From Nigrospora sphaerica (Eukaryota; Ascomycota; Sordariomycetes; Amphisphaeriales; Apiosporaceae), in contig JAGVVL010000001.1 in NCBI GenBank assembly GCA_018287875.1, positions 5,270,001 to 5,334,000 of the forward strand: a DNA stretch of 64,000 bases, in the 5' to 3' direction. The translations under genes were made by a program, and so were the position numbers. The notes under the pieces were generated by a model. The model searched no databases, had not been told where the DNA came from, and saw only the letters and a list, made by a program, of their open reading frames with translations. Shown here in pieces: positions 31,481 to 43,260 of this stretch (the stretch's first letter is position 1; each line of letters begins with the position of its first letter).

Positions 31481-33635
31481 CCTCGTGACGTCAACCGGAC
31501 AGACAGCCTTGGGGCGCGTTCGGAATTCAGAGCAGACTCGGCGGCGAAGCACGCGGACGGGCGGCTGGAGTGCTGCGGGCGACAGATACATGAAGAAGAG
31601 AGAAAGAGTCTGAGCTTCTGCCGGTCCAACGTTCATATAGCTACTAAAAAAACTCATATTCGGGTCGCGGCATGGGGCGCGCAGTCCAAACCGTGTTAAG
31701 CAGCCCATATGGACATATGGATGCCACTATGATCCGCAAAGCGCCGGCGCCATTAACGAATCGCAGGGCACTCACTAGGGCCCGGACTCTACGGCAGCTG
31801 GGGCGGCTTCTCGACGGGACTGGCCTCCTGCTTGTTTGGGGTTCGCCTGGGTACGTTAGTCGAGGTATAGATGGATCACTGGAGGGTAGCAACACCGCTA
31901 GTCCCGAGTACGGGGACGTTGACAGTCATCTCCCGTCCCGACGGCGCGGTCGCGCAGGTGGGCTGTTGGTCATAAACCACCCGTCATAGACCGAGAGACG
32001 CATCAGGCTTTTTGCGCCCTGGTTCCACTGGACCGTATGGACCTGCATGGACCCCTTCCCCCCACCGGCGACGGTATCAGGGACGGCTTGGGTTAACAGC
32101 GCACTCTTCGACGCTGGCGTGGGCCCTAGCGCAACCCTCTCGATCTAACTCCCAAGGCGCCAGGGCATGCCCAAAAGGGAGCGGCGACACGAAGGGGGCT
32201 GCCCCTCGCCACCCCTGGTGTCACTCGGATGATCCCCTACCCACACGGGTAGGCGGCCTGCCCTAAAAGGCAGATCATTGCACATCCCACCCGCACCTCG
32301 CCCGCACTCGGATGCTGTCCCGCAGCATGCGGCTGGCAAAACCCCTTGCTGTCAATCTGGTGACCCCATCGTTGTCCAGTCAGGCTGACGTCGTAGTGCC
32401 AATAAAGAGCACCCTGCGGCACGAGCGATGAGATCCGGTGGGAATGGCGAAACTCGCGATCCGGTGGCCAGGACACGCACGACAGAGCAAGCACCCGTCC
32501 CGAGCCTCCCCACGATCCGGGAGGAGAGGGCTGCAACACGTCCCGGACGAGTGAGACCGGCAGTGCCAAACGAAGGGGTACCATTCCAGGTCCGTCTCGT
32601 GCGACCGCTATCCCCAATGGCCAGCGGCGTTTCGGCTGAGATTAACACTGCCTGCGCGGATGCCGACGAGGTGCGGAGGGATGGGCAAATGAGCTTTCCC
32701 CATTGTGCGATGGAGCCGAACTACAAGTCAGAATCTCCCCACTCCCCCTTCCATGCAATCTTCGACAGTCGGCACCGATCGTGCGAGCTGCCAGGACGGA
32801 TCGCCTGGGCAGGAGCTGTCCATTCATGCGCCCATCGGGTTGAAGTTACCGGCGGCCGGCACGTTTTCTTCTTTTCCCCATGGATCCCAATTTTCCCTAA
32901 ACGATTCGTCCCCGCGGAGATAAGGTTTGGCGGCTGCTACCACCCAAACCAGGTTGCTACCCTTTTTGTGGCCGAGACCATCGCCCATCGGGCAGGTACT
33001 GGAATTAGTACAAGTACAGGAATGGCAGCCATGTACCATGGGTAGGTACCGAGGTACGTGGGTGGTAATAATAGGAAGAGGCAAAGCAGCGGTCGAATCT
33101 TACCGGCACTCCCAGAGTCGAAGGCGGGTACGACACCACAGTTGGTGGCGTTTCCGTACGGGCGCACTGCTCATTGCGCTGGAACTTCTCAGCACCGTAC
33201 GAAGTACTTGTATTCAGGTGGGAGTAATTAGGGTCGAAGGCAACCTTTAGACTCCCGCCCGAGTGCTTGCTTTTCCCACCCCGGAGCCTCAAGTACTTAG
33301 TCGCACAAGGAAGCAGGTGCATAGTGAATGTGCCAATGTATGGATTGGAACACCGCTCTGGATATGCATATACGGTCGAAGATTCCAGCCCCGCCTCTTA
33401 AGGTATCCTAAGCCGAAAGTCCCTCGCGCCATCCACCCGATTCGACCAAACCCTGGTTCTTCATTCATGGATGTTCCCGTCTCGCTTCTTTACTTGTGAC
33501 TCGTGTCTTGCCCATATTTTCCGAGGGCGCGCTCCCTTTCCGCCGCCACACCCCCGGATCGGATCTTGGTCCGCCCTGCCGGGGCGCATCCCAGCGGACG
33601 ACGGCAAGTCCGCCCATCATCGTCTCCCTCATCCC
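31481..33635. other. intergenic
   Basis: 2.15 kb of 5' region of the rhodopsin-domain gene and 3' flank of the P450 gene. Several open frames exist, none with a recognisable signature. Confidence 0.55.
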
Positions 33636-35492
33636 TCAAACAAGCCTGGGCTGCCTCTCTGTCACTCTGATCCACATCTCACTTTGCAAGAAGATGTTGT
33701 AATTCGCGCTCTTCCACGGCCGTGTGGGATTGATGAGCTGGAAGTCGAAATTGCGAAGCATCTACGCCCTGTTAGCCGGATACTCGCACCATCAGAGGCG
33801 GGGGACGGTCGGAAGTACCTCAACAAATACTTTGTTCAACTCCATCAAGGCGATAGCCTGGCCCGCACAGCGCCACCTTCCATACCCGAAGGCGAGCTCC
33901 ACGACGCTTCGAAGCTCGTTCCGCCGCCCCAGGTCGTCCGTCAAAAACCGCTCCGGCCGGAAGGCATCCGCGTCGGGCCCAAAAACGGCCCTGTTGCGTA
34001 CCAAGGACCAGGTATTGTGCGCTATCTTCGTCCCACCAGGGACGAACAGGCCGTTGATAGTGTCGCCTCCGGGCGGTACTTGCTTGGTGAGGAGACCCGT
34101 GAAGGGTGCGTTCATTCGAAGACCTTCGTAGATCACGGCCTGTAGGTACGGCATTGCCTTGGCCTGCTCATTGGTGATGGGGTTTGCGATGGTCCCCTGC
34201 TGAACGCCTTTGCTGATCTCGGCCACGAGCGTTTGGTAGACGCCCGGGCACGTGATGACGTACAACATGGTGGTCCGGATGGCGGTCGCCGTCGTGTCGG
34301 AACCCGCAGACAACTGAAAGGGGACCTCCATCTCACACTCGCGCTGCGAGACACCCTTCTGCACAAAGGCACCCTATGGGGGGCAGGCGTTAGTCGGCCC
34401 ATACCAGAATACTTGCACGACATGCGTGGCTTACCAACATGTCCTGCTTGACCTTCTACAGCCCTCCGCGTCAGCATATATACGGAAGAGTTGTCGATGG
34501 GACATGCCGGGCTATCTTTGAACTGAAAAGAAGAAGGAACAGGGTACCGGAGCACAAGGGCTTGGGTCCAAGAAGGGTGATGAAAACGAGCGGGCGTTAC
34601 TTACGGCGGACGGTCCAAACCGCTCCGCGGCTTTGTCACGCGCTACCCTGGATGCAACAAGTCAGTTTTACGCGCCCACACAGAGTGGCCGCGGAGTTAC
34701 CACATACGCCAGGAGCCTTCCCAGTCCCTTTTGGTCGGTGGCCTTGGGCCCTGCGAGGCCAAGCACGAAGTCGGAAAAAACAATCTTTTGCAGATAGGGT
34801 ATTTCGGCGCAAAGTTTCAAGAACGGTGTCGCGCCCGTGCTGAGGCTGATGTAATCGAAAACATCACTCTCGCTGGGCATGTAACCAAAGGCCTCGCCAT
34901 AACTGATCAGCGTGATGACGTCGAGGGTAAAGTACTGCGTGGCCCGCGCAAAGTCCAGTGGTTTCGTCTCACGGTCTGTCGACAGGTATTTGGCCCGCAC
35001 GAGTTCGACCCACTGGGCCAGGAGCCCGTCGACGCCGGACTCCAGCTCCAGGTTCTCCCTCCCGCTATAGCCCCCGGCCATCTTGGCCTTGAGTCGGTCG
35101 TGGGCAGCCGTGTCGGTGAGGGTGAACAGGCTGTCACCGGTAAGATCAAACTTCATGGCCCGATACCACACCGATCTTGTGTATTCGGACCGTGCGGCCG
35201 ACATACGACGGATCGTGTCCGGGTCGTCGGTCATCAAGGTCCCGGGCGCAATCTGGACGAGGCCGCCATACTTGCGGTTAAGCGCCGTGTACCGCTCGAA
35301 ATCTTGGCCCGAGGTCGAGGCCCTGACAAGGCCCAGGTAGGATATTTTGCTCCAGAAGGGGCCGGGAATATGCCGAAACTGAAGCCAGGTCCGGAGGCTG
35401 CTGGTGGTGTAGTAGATGACAAGCACCACCAGAAGACCCCAAACGGGCAGGTGGGTCACCAGGGCAAAATTGGGCGGCAGAAGGGTGAACAT
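33636..35492 (-). CDS. cytochrome P450 monooxygenase
   Basis: Five exons: 35492-34708, 34647-34605, 34455-34435, 34373-33819, 33761-33636, giving 509 aa, a full-length microsomal P450. An N-terminal membrane anchor (about residues 12-32) and a Pro hinge (FRHIPGPFW) are followed by the I-helix AGSDTTA (306-312), ExxR as YEGLR (366-369), PERF (423-426) and the heme loop FGYGRWRCAG with Cys452. It inserts one oxygen from O2 using a P450 reductase in the ER membrane; substrate unknown. Exon 3 is only 21 nt (KVKQDML) and is needed to link ERFGPSA to GAFVQKG. The sequence resembles the pisatin-demethylase-like fungal group, from memory. No cluster partner other than distant neighbours. Confidence 0.93.
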
Positions 35493-36688
35493 GTCGAATC
35501 GAAAGCTTTACAGGAAGGCCTCCCTGCGGCCACCCGGGCAGTTTGCGCAGGGCACGTTCGCCTTATGTGTTTTTACGGGGAGGAGGGCAGCTGACAGCCA
35601 GCATGCGTGTGGCATGGCTGTTGTAATGGCGTCCGCCACAGAACTGTTTCTCCCGCCTCTGCGCAAATAGTTTTGCGTGATTAGATTGCATCGGGCGGAT
35701 CGAAGCCGGCCAGAATGTAACATGACCGTTATAGTGAAGAGATCCCCGCCTTGCCGAGCGGATAATGGTGTGGTGCGAACCTGCCGCCATTGGCCTATGT
35801 GAGTGGTGCCGTGCCTGTGTAAGCCTACAAGGAGCCAGCATGGCCCGTCGAACGGGGATCCGATTGGACACGGATAATCTCTTTTGCTCGCGAAAGGTAT
35901 GAAGCGCATTACATGTGCATCTTGCAGTCGCCCCTATCTGCCAACGGGAAAACGGGACCGGCATGGACAGCCGATGGGACAGAGCGAGGGCGGGACAAGG
36001 GTAACGAGGTGACGAGGTTTCCCCCGTGTGTCGTAGATATCGGGTGGGCAAGTCATATGGGAATAACGAGAGCGGAGCAGATACGACGTTCTGCTCGTGC
36101 GTTTCCTCAATATACTGCGTGGGCCTGTCGCCAGCCAATCAGTCCCGGGCTCGTGAGAAGGACATTGGAATCAAGAGCCCCATTTAGGTACGTCTCAACG
36201 CGCAGCATGACATCAATGATTACGGCACGCACCGCTGTGCTTCTGCGATGCGCGCCTTAGTTATCTGCAGACGTCCGTGGAAAGCCTTGGGTGGTCACGA
36301 ATTGCAAAAGGCAGAGGTGACATGGCGTCCTGAACGGACGCTCTTGAACCGGCGACGCTCCTCCGAGATGATGTGCGCAGCGTACATTGCAGAACCTGGA
36401 ACTGCATGTATATTAATAATTAGGTCCCGTTTCTACCATTAGTTATTCTCGCTATGAAGCCGGTCCCGTATAAGAAGAAAATTCCTGTTTCGCCTGACGC
36501 ACGCCCAGCTCATGGTTCCTCCCCACGGCCCCATACGTATCGTATCGCCCAGCATACCCGCCCGCTCCTCTTTTCCCCCCCGCCGCGCCTTCCTTCCATT
36601 CCGACCCTATCGCGACCCAGCGGCACGGAAAAAGGGGAGAGGAGAAGCCCGGGCCCGCACGACGGCGCCCGGGGCTGCCAGAGCTCCC
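35493..36688. other. intergenic
   Basis: 1.2 kb: P450 promoter region and 3' flank of the dehydrogenase gene. No gene or structured element recognised. Confidence 0.55.
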
Positions 36689-37849
36689 CTAGTAGCGGAA
36701 GCGGGTGCCGACGAGCTGCTCGCTCAGGGACCAGAGCGCCTGGGCGTTCTCGTCGTCGGTGGCGTAGGCGGCGGCGGCGGCGGGCTGGGCGTTCTCGACG
36801 TAGACGGGGCACTGGGCCGCGAAGTCGGGCCGCAGCGCCGCCGCGAGGATGCCGGCCACGGCGCGCGTGAGCTCCTTGGTGGCCGGCCAATCCGGCACCC
36901 ACGGGAGCCCCGTGTTGCGCTCGGCCGCGTACGCTAGCGCCGCCCACGCCTCCTCGTCGTTGTCGAGGTGCGCCGCCAGCCCCGTGCCGATGACGGTACC
37001 TGGGTGCTGCACGCCGCGTCACCGTTGCCCCCGCGTCAGCGTGGAAACTTGCGAGGGCCCCGGGAGAAGGGAGGGAGGGGGGGGGGGGGGGGGGGGGATG
37101 CCCGAAAGGGGCGGCCCTCGGTCTGGGCGCACGGCTTGGTTCCCCCCCGGGGTGCGGTACGGGGGGGACGGGGGGTGTTTACTCACCACCGCGATCGACG
37201 TAACGCCGCGCCGCCTCAGCTTGAGCGTCAGGGCCAGGGTGAAGAGCACGTTGGCCGTCTTGGACTGGCCGAAGCCGGTCCACATGTCGTAGGTGGCGCC
37301 GTCCGAGAAGTTATAGTCGTGGAAGCGGAAGGGGCTCAGGCGGTGCTCGTGGCAGCTGACGTTGACGATGCGGGAGCCCCGGCCGGCGGCGAGGACGCTC
37401 GGCATGAGCAGGTTCGTCAGCAGGAAGGGGCCCAGGTGGTTGGTGGACAGCTGCAGCTCGAGGCCGTACTTGTCGGTCGCGTAGGCCGGGCCGCCGAGCA
37501 CGGCGGCGTTGTTGATGATGACGTCGATGGCCGCGTACCGGGCGCGGATCGTGCCCGCCGCCGCCCGGACCGAGTCCTGGTCGCTCAGGTCGCACGGCAC
37601 GAACCGCGTCCGGACGCCCGGGTGGGCCGCCGCGATCTCCTCGAGCACCGGCTCCACGTTGCGCTTCGTGCGCGACACCAGGATGATGTGCGCCGGCGAC
37701 CCCTGCGCCAGGTACAAGGCCGTCCAGCCGCCGAGGCTCTGCGCCCCGGCCCCCGTCACCAGAAAGGTCCGGCCGGCGATCTGCGACCCGAGGGCTTGCA
37801 CAACCCTCTCGCTCGTGCTCGTCTCGTCAAACATCGTGGGGGGACTCAT
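36689..37849 (-). CDS. short-chain dehydrogenase/reductase with Phe at the catalytic Tyr position
   Basis: Two exons, 37849-37187 and 37006-36689 (180-bp intron, phase 0), giving 326 aa. Rossmann fold with cofactor motif TGAGAQSLGG (from residue 32), structural NNAA (113-116), catalytic-type Ser165 in VNVSC, and the Tyr-x3-Lys region reading GFGQSKTANVLF, so position 193 is Phe and Lys197 is kept. The second exon carries the HPGTV loop after the active site. The retinol-dehydrogenase-like subgroup is suggested by overall layout. It normally transfers hydride between an alcohol/ketone and NAD(P); activity of this copy is uncertain. The intron contains a 21-nt G run. Confidence 0.88.
37077..37097 (+). 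repeat. poly-G tract inside the dehydrogenase intron
   Basis: 21 consecutive G on the plus strand (C in the transcript). It is intronic and therefore harmless to the frame, but its length is prone to change and to sequencing error. Confidence 0.85.
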
Positions 37850-40227
37850 CGGAAGACTCGCGGCTAAGTAATGGGTTCGTCTTGCTGGCGTGGCCCTCGA
37901 GGAACTCTCCACCCTGGGAGACGAACCTTGGGCCCCTAGATATAACGGCTGCACTTGGTGATGAAGGCGCCGGTGTCCCGTGTTCAGCACCATTCTTCAT
38001 TACCAACCCGGTTTTCCGGCGGATCGGGATAGACTCCCCTGGCTGTATCCCACGTCACTTATCTCTGGGACACGAGAATGGCAAAAGGCAGTGCGGTACT
38101 TGGTCTCTTGTTCGATGACCACGAAACCTGGCCGTTGTCTCGAATACGGCCAGCCCGGCGCCGTATCCCTCGTGCTGTCAGCGAAGCGCAGCGCGCCCAT
38201 CGACCTGCGATCGTGGTGAAGCGTCGGCGTTTTCCGCCGAGCGGTCGCGGACGGGATGACAAGACGCTGGGATCTTTCACGAAGAGGAAACTTGGCTTGA
38301 GGCGTCTTGCTCGCACGATACGCCCGAGACCACGGGGGCGCCGTCGAGCAGAAAACCATGACTCCGATGCTCCCCGCTATCGGTCAGGCTACAGGGAGGA
38401 TTGCGAATCGTGCTATGCAGAGGAAGCTGGATTCCTGACCGCCGAGTCGGCCCACTCCTCTGGTGGCTTGCGGTTATAGTCACGCAGGTTCACGGCACAG
38501 AACTATCTAGGGTGGCTATGAACCCTCTGAGGGACCAATCAGATGCTGAGTTTCCGCTTTGGGGCTCGCCGTTCACGTCACGGGGGGCATCATCTGAGGT
38601 TACACAAAGCATATGTCAAACCTCAGCCCAATTGGGGGCGGTAGGATTCTCGAGCGCGATGGCTATTGGCGTGCCCGTACGGATCGTCACTTAGCTTCCG
38701 CCAAGACCTGGGCAGCCTTACCAAGGCGAGAGCTGACGGTACATACTCCGAGACACGAGATGCCAGCCAACCAACCAGAGACGAGCGTCAGCAATTCGCT
38801 ACTAGTATGGGCCCCGGGGCGTACAAAGGCACCTTATAGGTCAGAAGCCGCGTGCCCAGCAGGTGACGAGGAACTAACTACGAGGCTGTATCCTTTAGCG
38901 AGAACTCGGATGGAATGACACGGGATGACATACATGACCCCCCACCCCTGCAACATAAATGCAGCCACGTCTTGCCCAGTCGACTTGCATAACAATTCCC
39001 CGTGGTTACGAGGCATCTGACTTTCTCTCATCGTGCTAGTATACTCTGATCGGTAAACTGCCCCGCGTGGGGGTCAACACGAGGCCGGCCTAGCACTTTC
39101 TAGCATAAGCAGCGATCCGATATCACCGGCGTTGCCGTCCCGCGGCAGTTCACAACCCGGCCATTTGGAAGCGAGGGGCACCGCTACATGGGAACACAAA
39201 AGTTTCTTGATGCGCGTAGGGGTGCTTCTCGAAAGCCACCATCGTGACCGTTCGTATCAACCCGGAGTCACACCCCGAGTCTTACCCCGTATCCTCACTC
39301 TGCTGGGAAGCCAGGCCGGCTTCGATTCCTCACCTGGGAGAAGGAGTGAAGTCCGGGGCTACTGACCGCCTTGCGCGGAATGCCGCTAACCATGTGCATC
39401 AACTGTATCATGGCTCTCCTCGTATTCCAAACAATATCTGACGAGGCCAGTCTCGTGTGCGCAGTAGGGGTATCAACAGCAATGACGTGGCGCAGCGGCC
39501 AACTGCAAGGAGAGGAAGGCTCGGACCCAACAAGGGATAACACAGGGCAGGGACCTGAACAAGGAAATGGCGAGGCAGCGGACAGGTGTAGGCCAGCTAT
39601 AAAGGGGGGAAATCCCGGCTAGAAAGAGAAGGAAAGGGACAGAAATTAGTTTCAACCTCCACTCCTAAGACTACCTCCCCAGACTCGGCAGTGTCTACGT
39701 GCCCCTTCTTGCCTATGCTCCCAGAAAGGTCTCTGATATCAACTCCTTGGTGAATGAAAAATGAAGCTAATAGTTGAGACAGTCACCAAGTCGATGGTAT
39801 TTTGGCCGTATAAACGAGTCATATTACGTGGCTTTCTATCCGCTTAAAGCTTGGGGTTGACTATGAAAATGAAGAGACTGAAGCCTGCTGTCACTCATAT
39901 AATATGTGTGCATCGTTAATCTTCCTTGTCCCTTGGTTCTCCCGATACTTGTTTGAATCAAGTGTCTCAGACATATCACGATATCCTCGTGTACACAGTC
40001 CAGCTCCTAATACCCGATTCTCTAGGTCATGACTCTCCAGTTCGATGTCTGAGGACGGTCAAGTGAAAAATAGAAAAAAGACAAAAGCGAGGCATGGTGG
40101 TTAGTCCAGGGGAGAGAGGGAGGAGGCAAAAAGAAGTATCGAGCAACCACTAGGAAATGCTGCACGCGCCAGGATCGAACTCGCGGGTCGAATGGAATAA
40201 CCGCCGCGTGGTCCGTGCACTCCAGTT
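37850..40227. other. gene-poor region
   Basis: 2.4 kb without a convincing gene. Many short open frames lack any signature. It ends at the target site of the Mutator-like element. Confidence 0.55.
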
Positions 40228-40236
40228 TCAGTGGCA

Positions 40237-40339
40237 GGCTCCCAATAGGCGCACGGGTACCCGTGCGGATAAAATCGCACGGGACCCGTGCGGATTCTGT
40301 TTATAGCTTAGCGTGCCTTGGTTCCGGCCGACATCGCAC
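40237..40339 (+). repeat. left terminal inverted repeat of the MULE
   Basis: 103 bp, reverse complement of 43158-43260. It includes a perfect 16-bp palindrome GCACGGGTACCCGTGC and a second, shorter one GCACGGGACCCGTGC spaced by 8 bp, likely contact points for the transposase. Confidence 0.95.
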
Positions 40340-40419
40340 ACTTTACGCGCTATAGAACGCGCTGAGACGCGCTCGCGTGTTACTTTTGTCACCATCACCA
40401 TCCTAAGACTTGTCTTGCA

Positions 40420-42285
40420 ATGGCAGCTATTACCAATATCCACCAAAAATTCCCCGACGACTGTCTTCCTCCAGAAAGCACCTACGAGTCCCGAGATGCC
40501 TTAGTCACAGCTATCAACAAGTGGGCATACACCAGAGGTTACGCCTTCGTTACAAAAAGGTCAACAAAGGAGAAGACTGGCAGGCTCTCGGTCGTGTACG
40601 CATGTGATCGGTCATGCCGCGAATACGCCTCCGGAAAGGCCCGCCAGCGAAAAACATCTACGCGCAGTAACAACTGTCCGTTCTCGGTGCTAGCAAAAGA
40701 ATCACGAGGCGGGGATACATGGACATTGCGACACCGGCCCGATCCGCAGTTTGCCCAGCACAACCACGAGCCGAGTCTACACCCATCCGCCCATCCTAGG
40801 CATCGCGCACTTGATACCGAAACAAAGACCCGCCTCTCCAGCCTTTCGAATGCTGGCGTCCCACCTAAGGAGATTCGAACGTACATACGCCAGAACACGG
40901 GTTCCATTGCAACGCAGCAAGATATCTACAACCGTATCGCGGACAGCAGGCGCGAGATATGCGAAGGGCAGAGCACGATCAATGCCCTAGCTAATCAGCT
41001 TGACCGTGAAGGGTTCTGGAGCCGTTTACAGCTCGATTCGGAGAACCGCGTTAAGGCTTTACTTTTCGCGCATCCAGAGTCGCTGAACTATCTTCAGGCT
41101 TATCCGGATGTTTTGATTCTCGACTGTACCTACAAAACGAACAAGTACGGAATGCCGCTCCTAGATATGATCGGGGTAGACGCTTCTCAACGGTCCTTCT
41201 GCATCGCATTTGCATTTCTTAGTGGAGAGAGCGAGGGAGATTTCATTTGGGCTTTAGAGCGTCTACGGTCACTCTACGAAATCAGCAAATCCCGCCCACC
41301 TTCAGTCATTCTTACCGATCGATGTCTTGCTTGCATTAACGCGATTAAAGTATGCTTTCCCTCTGCTACTTCATTGCTATGCCTTTGGCATGCGAACAAA
41401 GCCGTCCTTCGTTACTGTCAGCCATCATTTGCTACCCAGCCACAACTCCGAGACTCCGAAGCCGACAGATCTGCAAGCCTTAAAGAGTGGAACAACTTTT
41501 ACCAGCATTGGCACCAAATCATTCGCTCTCCTACCGAGGAAATATTTAACACCCGTGTGTCTATATTTGAACAGCGCTATATTACGACACATATTCGGGA
41601 CGTGGCCTACGTTAAGGAGACATGGCTCGACTTATATAAGGAAAAGCTTGTGAAGGCCTGGGTTGACAGCTACCCTCATTTCGGCAATGTTGTCACTTCG
41701 CGCGTCGAAGGCATTCATGCTCTTCTTAAAAGCCATTTAAAAAAATCAACACTTGATTTGTTTGAGGCTTGGAGGGCTATCAAGCACGCGTTGATGAACC
41801 AACTTGGAGAACTAAGGTCCAACCAGGCAAAGCAGCAGATTCGGTCCCCGATTGAACTGTCCGGTCCACTCTATAGTGTGGTACGGGGCTGGGTATCACA
41901 CGAGGCTCTTCGAAAGGTTGAAGAGCAGCGGAAGCTCCTCCCGATAAGCGGTCCGCTACCACGCTGCACAGGCGCATTCTCTCGGTCGCAAGGCCTGCCA
42001 TGCGTTCACACACTTGAGGCTTTGTTATCCGAAGGTAAAGCTCTCTATCTCGGGGACTTCCATTCTCATTGGCACCTAGTCCGAAGTGGTGCCAAACCTT
42101 TCCTTCAAGAGCCTCGCCAGCGTATCGACTTAACAGCTGCCAAGTCCTCTTTACCACGGTCAAGCAATCGACGGGAGCCCAGCGGCTTTGAGGCCGTTGA
42201 AACCGCAACTAAACGAAATGGTCCAGCAATATGTACCAGATGCAACCGTCTAGGCCATTCGAGGGTGTCTCAATCATGCCCCTAA
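40420..42285 (+). CDS. MULE transposase
   Basis: 621 aa, one exon, starting 184 bp inside the element. Domains in order: a FAR1/WRKY-GCM1-like zinc DNA-binding region (about residues 15-115; Cys at NNCPFSV and a closing HNH), a linker, the MULE DDE transposase core with LILDCTYKTNKYGMPLLD and VILTDRCLACINAI (the two Asp), LLCLWHANKAV, and a SWIM-like zinc stretch (PRCTGAFSRSQGLPCVH). The C-terminal CTRCNRLGHSRVSQSC is a knuckle of form C-x2-C-x4-H-x6-C. It cuts and reinserts the element. The frame stops one codon after the knuckle, where a neighbouring frame continues; see the next entry. Confidence 0.92.
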   Translation: MAAITNIHQKFPDDCLPPESTYESRDALVTAINKWAYTRGYAFVTKRSTKEKTGRLSVVYACDRSCREYASGKARQRKTSTRSNNCPFSVLAKESRGGDTWTLRHRPDPQFAQHNHEPSLHPSAHPRHRALDTETKTRLSSLSNAGVPPKEIRTYIRQNTGSIATQQDIYNRIADSRREICEGQSTINALANQLDREGFWSRLQLDSENRVKALLFAHPESLNYLQAYPDVLILDCTYKTNKYGMPLLDMIGVDASQRSFCIAFAFLSGESEGDFIWALERLRSLYEISKSRPPSVILTDRCLACINAIKVCFPSATSLLCLWHANKAVLRYCQPSFATQPQLRDSEADRSASLKEWNNFYQHWHQIIRSPTEEIFNTRVSIFEQRYITTHIRDVAYVKETWLDLYKEKLVKAWVDSYPHFGNVVTSRVEGIHALLKSHLKKSTLDLFEAWRAIKHALMNQLGELRSNQAKQQIRSPIELSGPLYSVVRGWVSHEALRKVEEQRKLLPISGPLPRCTGAFSRSQGLPCVHTLEALLSEGKALYLGDFHSHWHLVRSGAKPFLQEPRQRIDLTAAKSSLPRSSNRREPSGFEAVETATKRNGPAICTRCNRLGHSRVSQSCP

Positions 42286-43060
42286 GGCACGCGGAGCTAC
42301 AACTTCGTGTAGAGGCGGCGGCATCACAACAGCTGCAAACAGTACCGGAACCCCTAGCCGACATACCAATGTCTGAAGCTATGTCCGAGTTATTAGCGTC
42401 TGGACCTCCACATGAGTCTCCCGCCCCCGACTTCCTGTCCGACTCGCCGACTCAAGAAGATGCCACGGAATATATCCTAGAAGAGATCGAAGCTCAGCTT
42501 TCAGAGGAGGTCGAAGCTCAGCTTTCAGAGGAGATCGAAGCTCAGCTTTCAAAGGAGATCGAAGCTCGACCTACAGAGGAGGTTAATAACCAGTCTTCGA
42601 GACGAGTTAAAGATCAAGCCTCAGGACAAGTCGAAGAACAGCAGCAGGCTCTAGAGCAGCCTATAAAGTACACCGACCCAAAAGCGATATACCAAAGATA
42701 TGTCGTAGAAAGAGAGGTCTGGAAGAAGACCCTACCTCCGGGCACTTATTCTAATAACCAGATGTACAGGAAGGCAATGGGGTTACCACTACGGTATAGC
42801 AAAGCGGAGTACGATTGGTGCTTAGATTATAAGCAAATGACGAGGCGTTGTTTAACGCCAAAGGGGGACGGGACTGGACAAAGGAGGAAATGATGGCATA
42901 TCTAGACTGGGAACGATCTGAGACGGAGCGGATCGATGCTCAGGTGGCAGAAGAGTCGGCAAGCAGCCTACCTAACCGGAGAGGCATGGGAAGCCTTTGG
43001 AGAAGGGCAGGACAAGACTGCGAGGAGCAGCAGACTATATACGCAGCAAGATTCGTATAG
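42231..43060 (+). pseudogene. MULE C-terminal extension or second protein, frameshifted
   Basis: An open frame runs from 42231 to 42893 and enters right at the transposase stop: a one-base step back at the CCCCTAAGG sequence near 42280 would continue the transposase into LRHAELQLRVEAAASQ. It has an acidic/Gln repeat region and an ordered part (DPKAIYQRYVVEREVWKKTL, YSKAEYDWCLDYKQMTRR). Near 42850 the sense moves to another frame (GGRDWTKEEMMAYLDWER) that stops at 43060. It could be a natural second gene, a tail fused in ancestors, or the product of a programmed shift. Function unknown. Confidence 0.55.
42486..42581 (+). repeat. 24-bp tandem repeat, four units
   Basis: Four head-to-tail units of 24 bp coding for eight-residue units of the type IEAQLSEE, with the last unit diverged to IEARPTEE. 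The period keeps the frame. Such acidic heptad-like repeats often form coiled coils; this is inferred. Confidence 0.85.
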
Positions 43061-43157
43061 CGGAAAGTAATTGAAGAGGTACAGGATAACGACGAGCTGG
43101 TTGCGGTATCCTAGACGAAAGCTGGGCTGTGCTAATTACCATACTACATAGGGAGAG

Positions 43158-43260
43158 GTGCGATGTCGGCCGGAACCAAGGCACGCTAAGCTATAAACAG
43201 AATCCGCACGGGTCCCGTGCGATTTTATCCGCACGGGTACCCGTGCGCCTATTGGGAGCC
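43158..43260 (-). repeat. right terminal inverted repeat of the MULE
   Basis: 103 bp, reverse complement of 40237-40339 without a mismatch that I can find. Confidence 0.95.

Larger units (their letters stand above)
40237..43260 (+). mobile_element. Mutator-like (MULE) DNA transposon
   Basis: A 3024-bp element with 103-bp terminal inverted repeats (40237-40339 and 43158-43260) that I find identical, and a 9-bp target duplication TCAGTGGCA (40228-40236 and 43261-43269). A 9-bp duplication and long inverted repeats are characteristic of the Mutator superfamily. It encodes a 621-aa MULE transposase and a second coding stretch. Identical ends and an open transposase frame point to a recent insertion that may still be active. 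Confidence 0.95.

Noticed and set aside
27115..37849. Peroxygenase, rhodopsin-domain protein, P450 and dehydrogenase as a secondary-metabolite cluster
   Set aside because: No backbone synthase, transporter or regulator is present, and gaps of 1-2 kb separate the genes; same-strand order alone is weak evidence.
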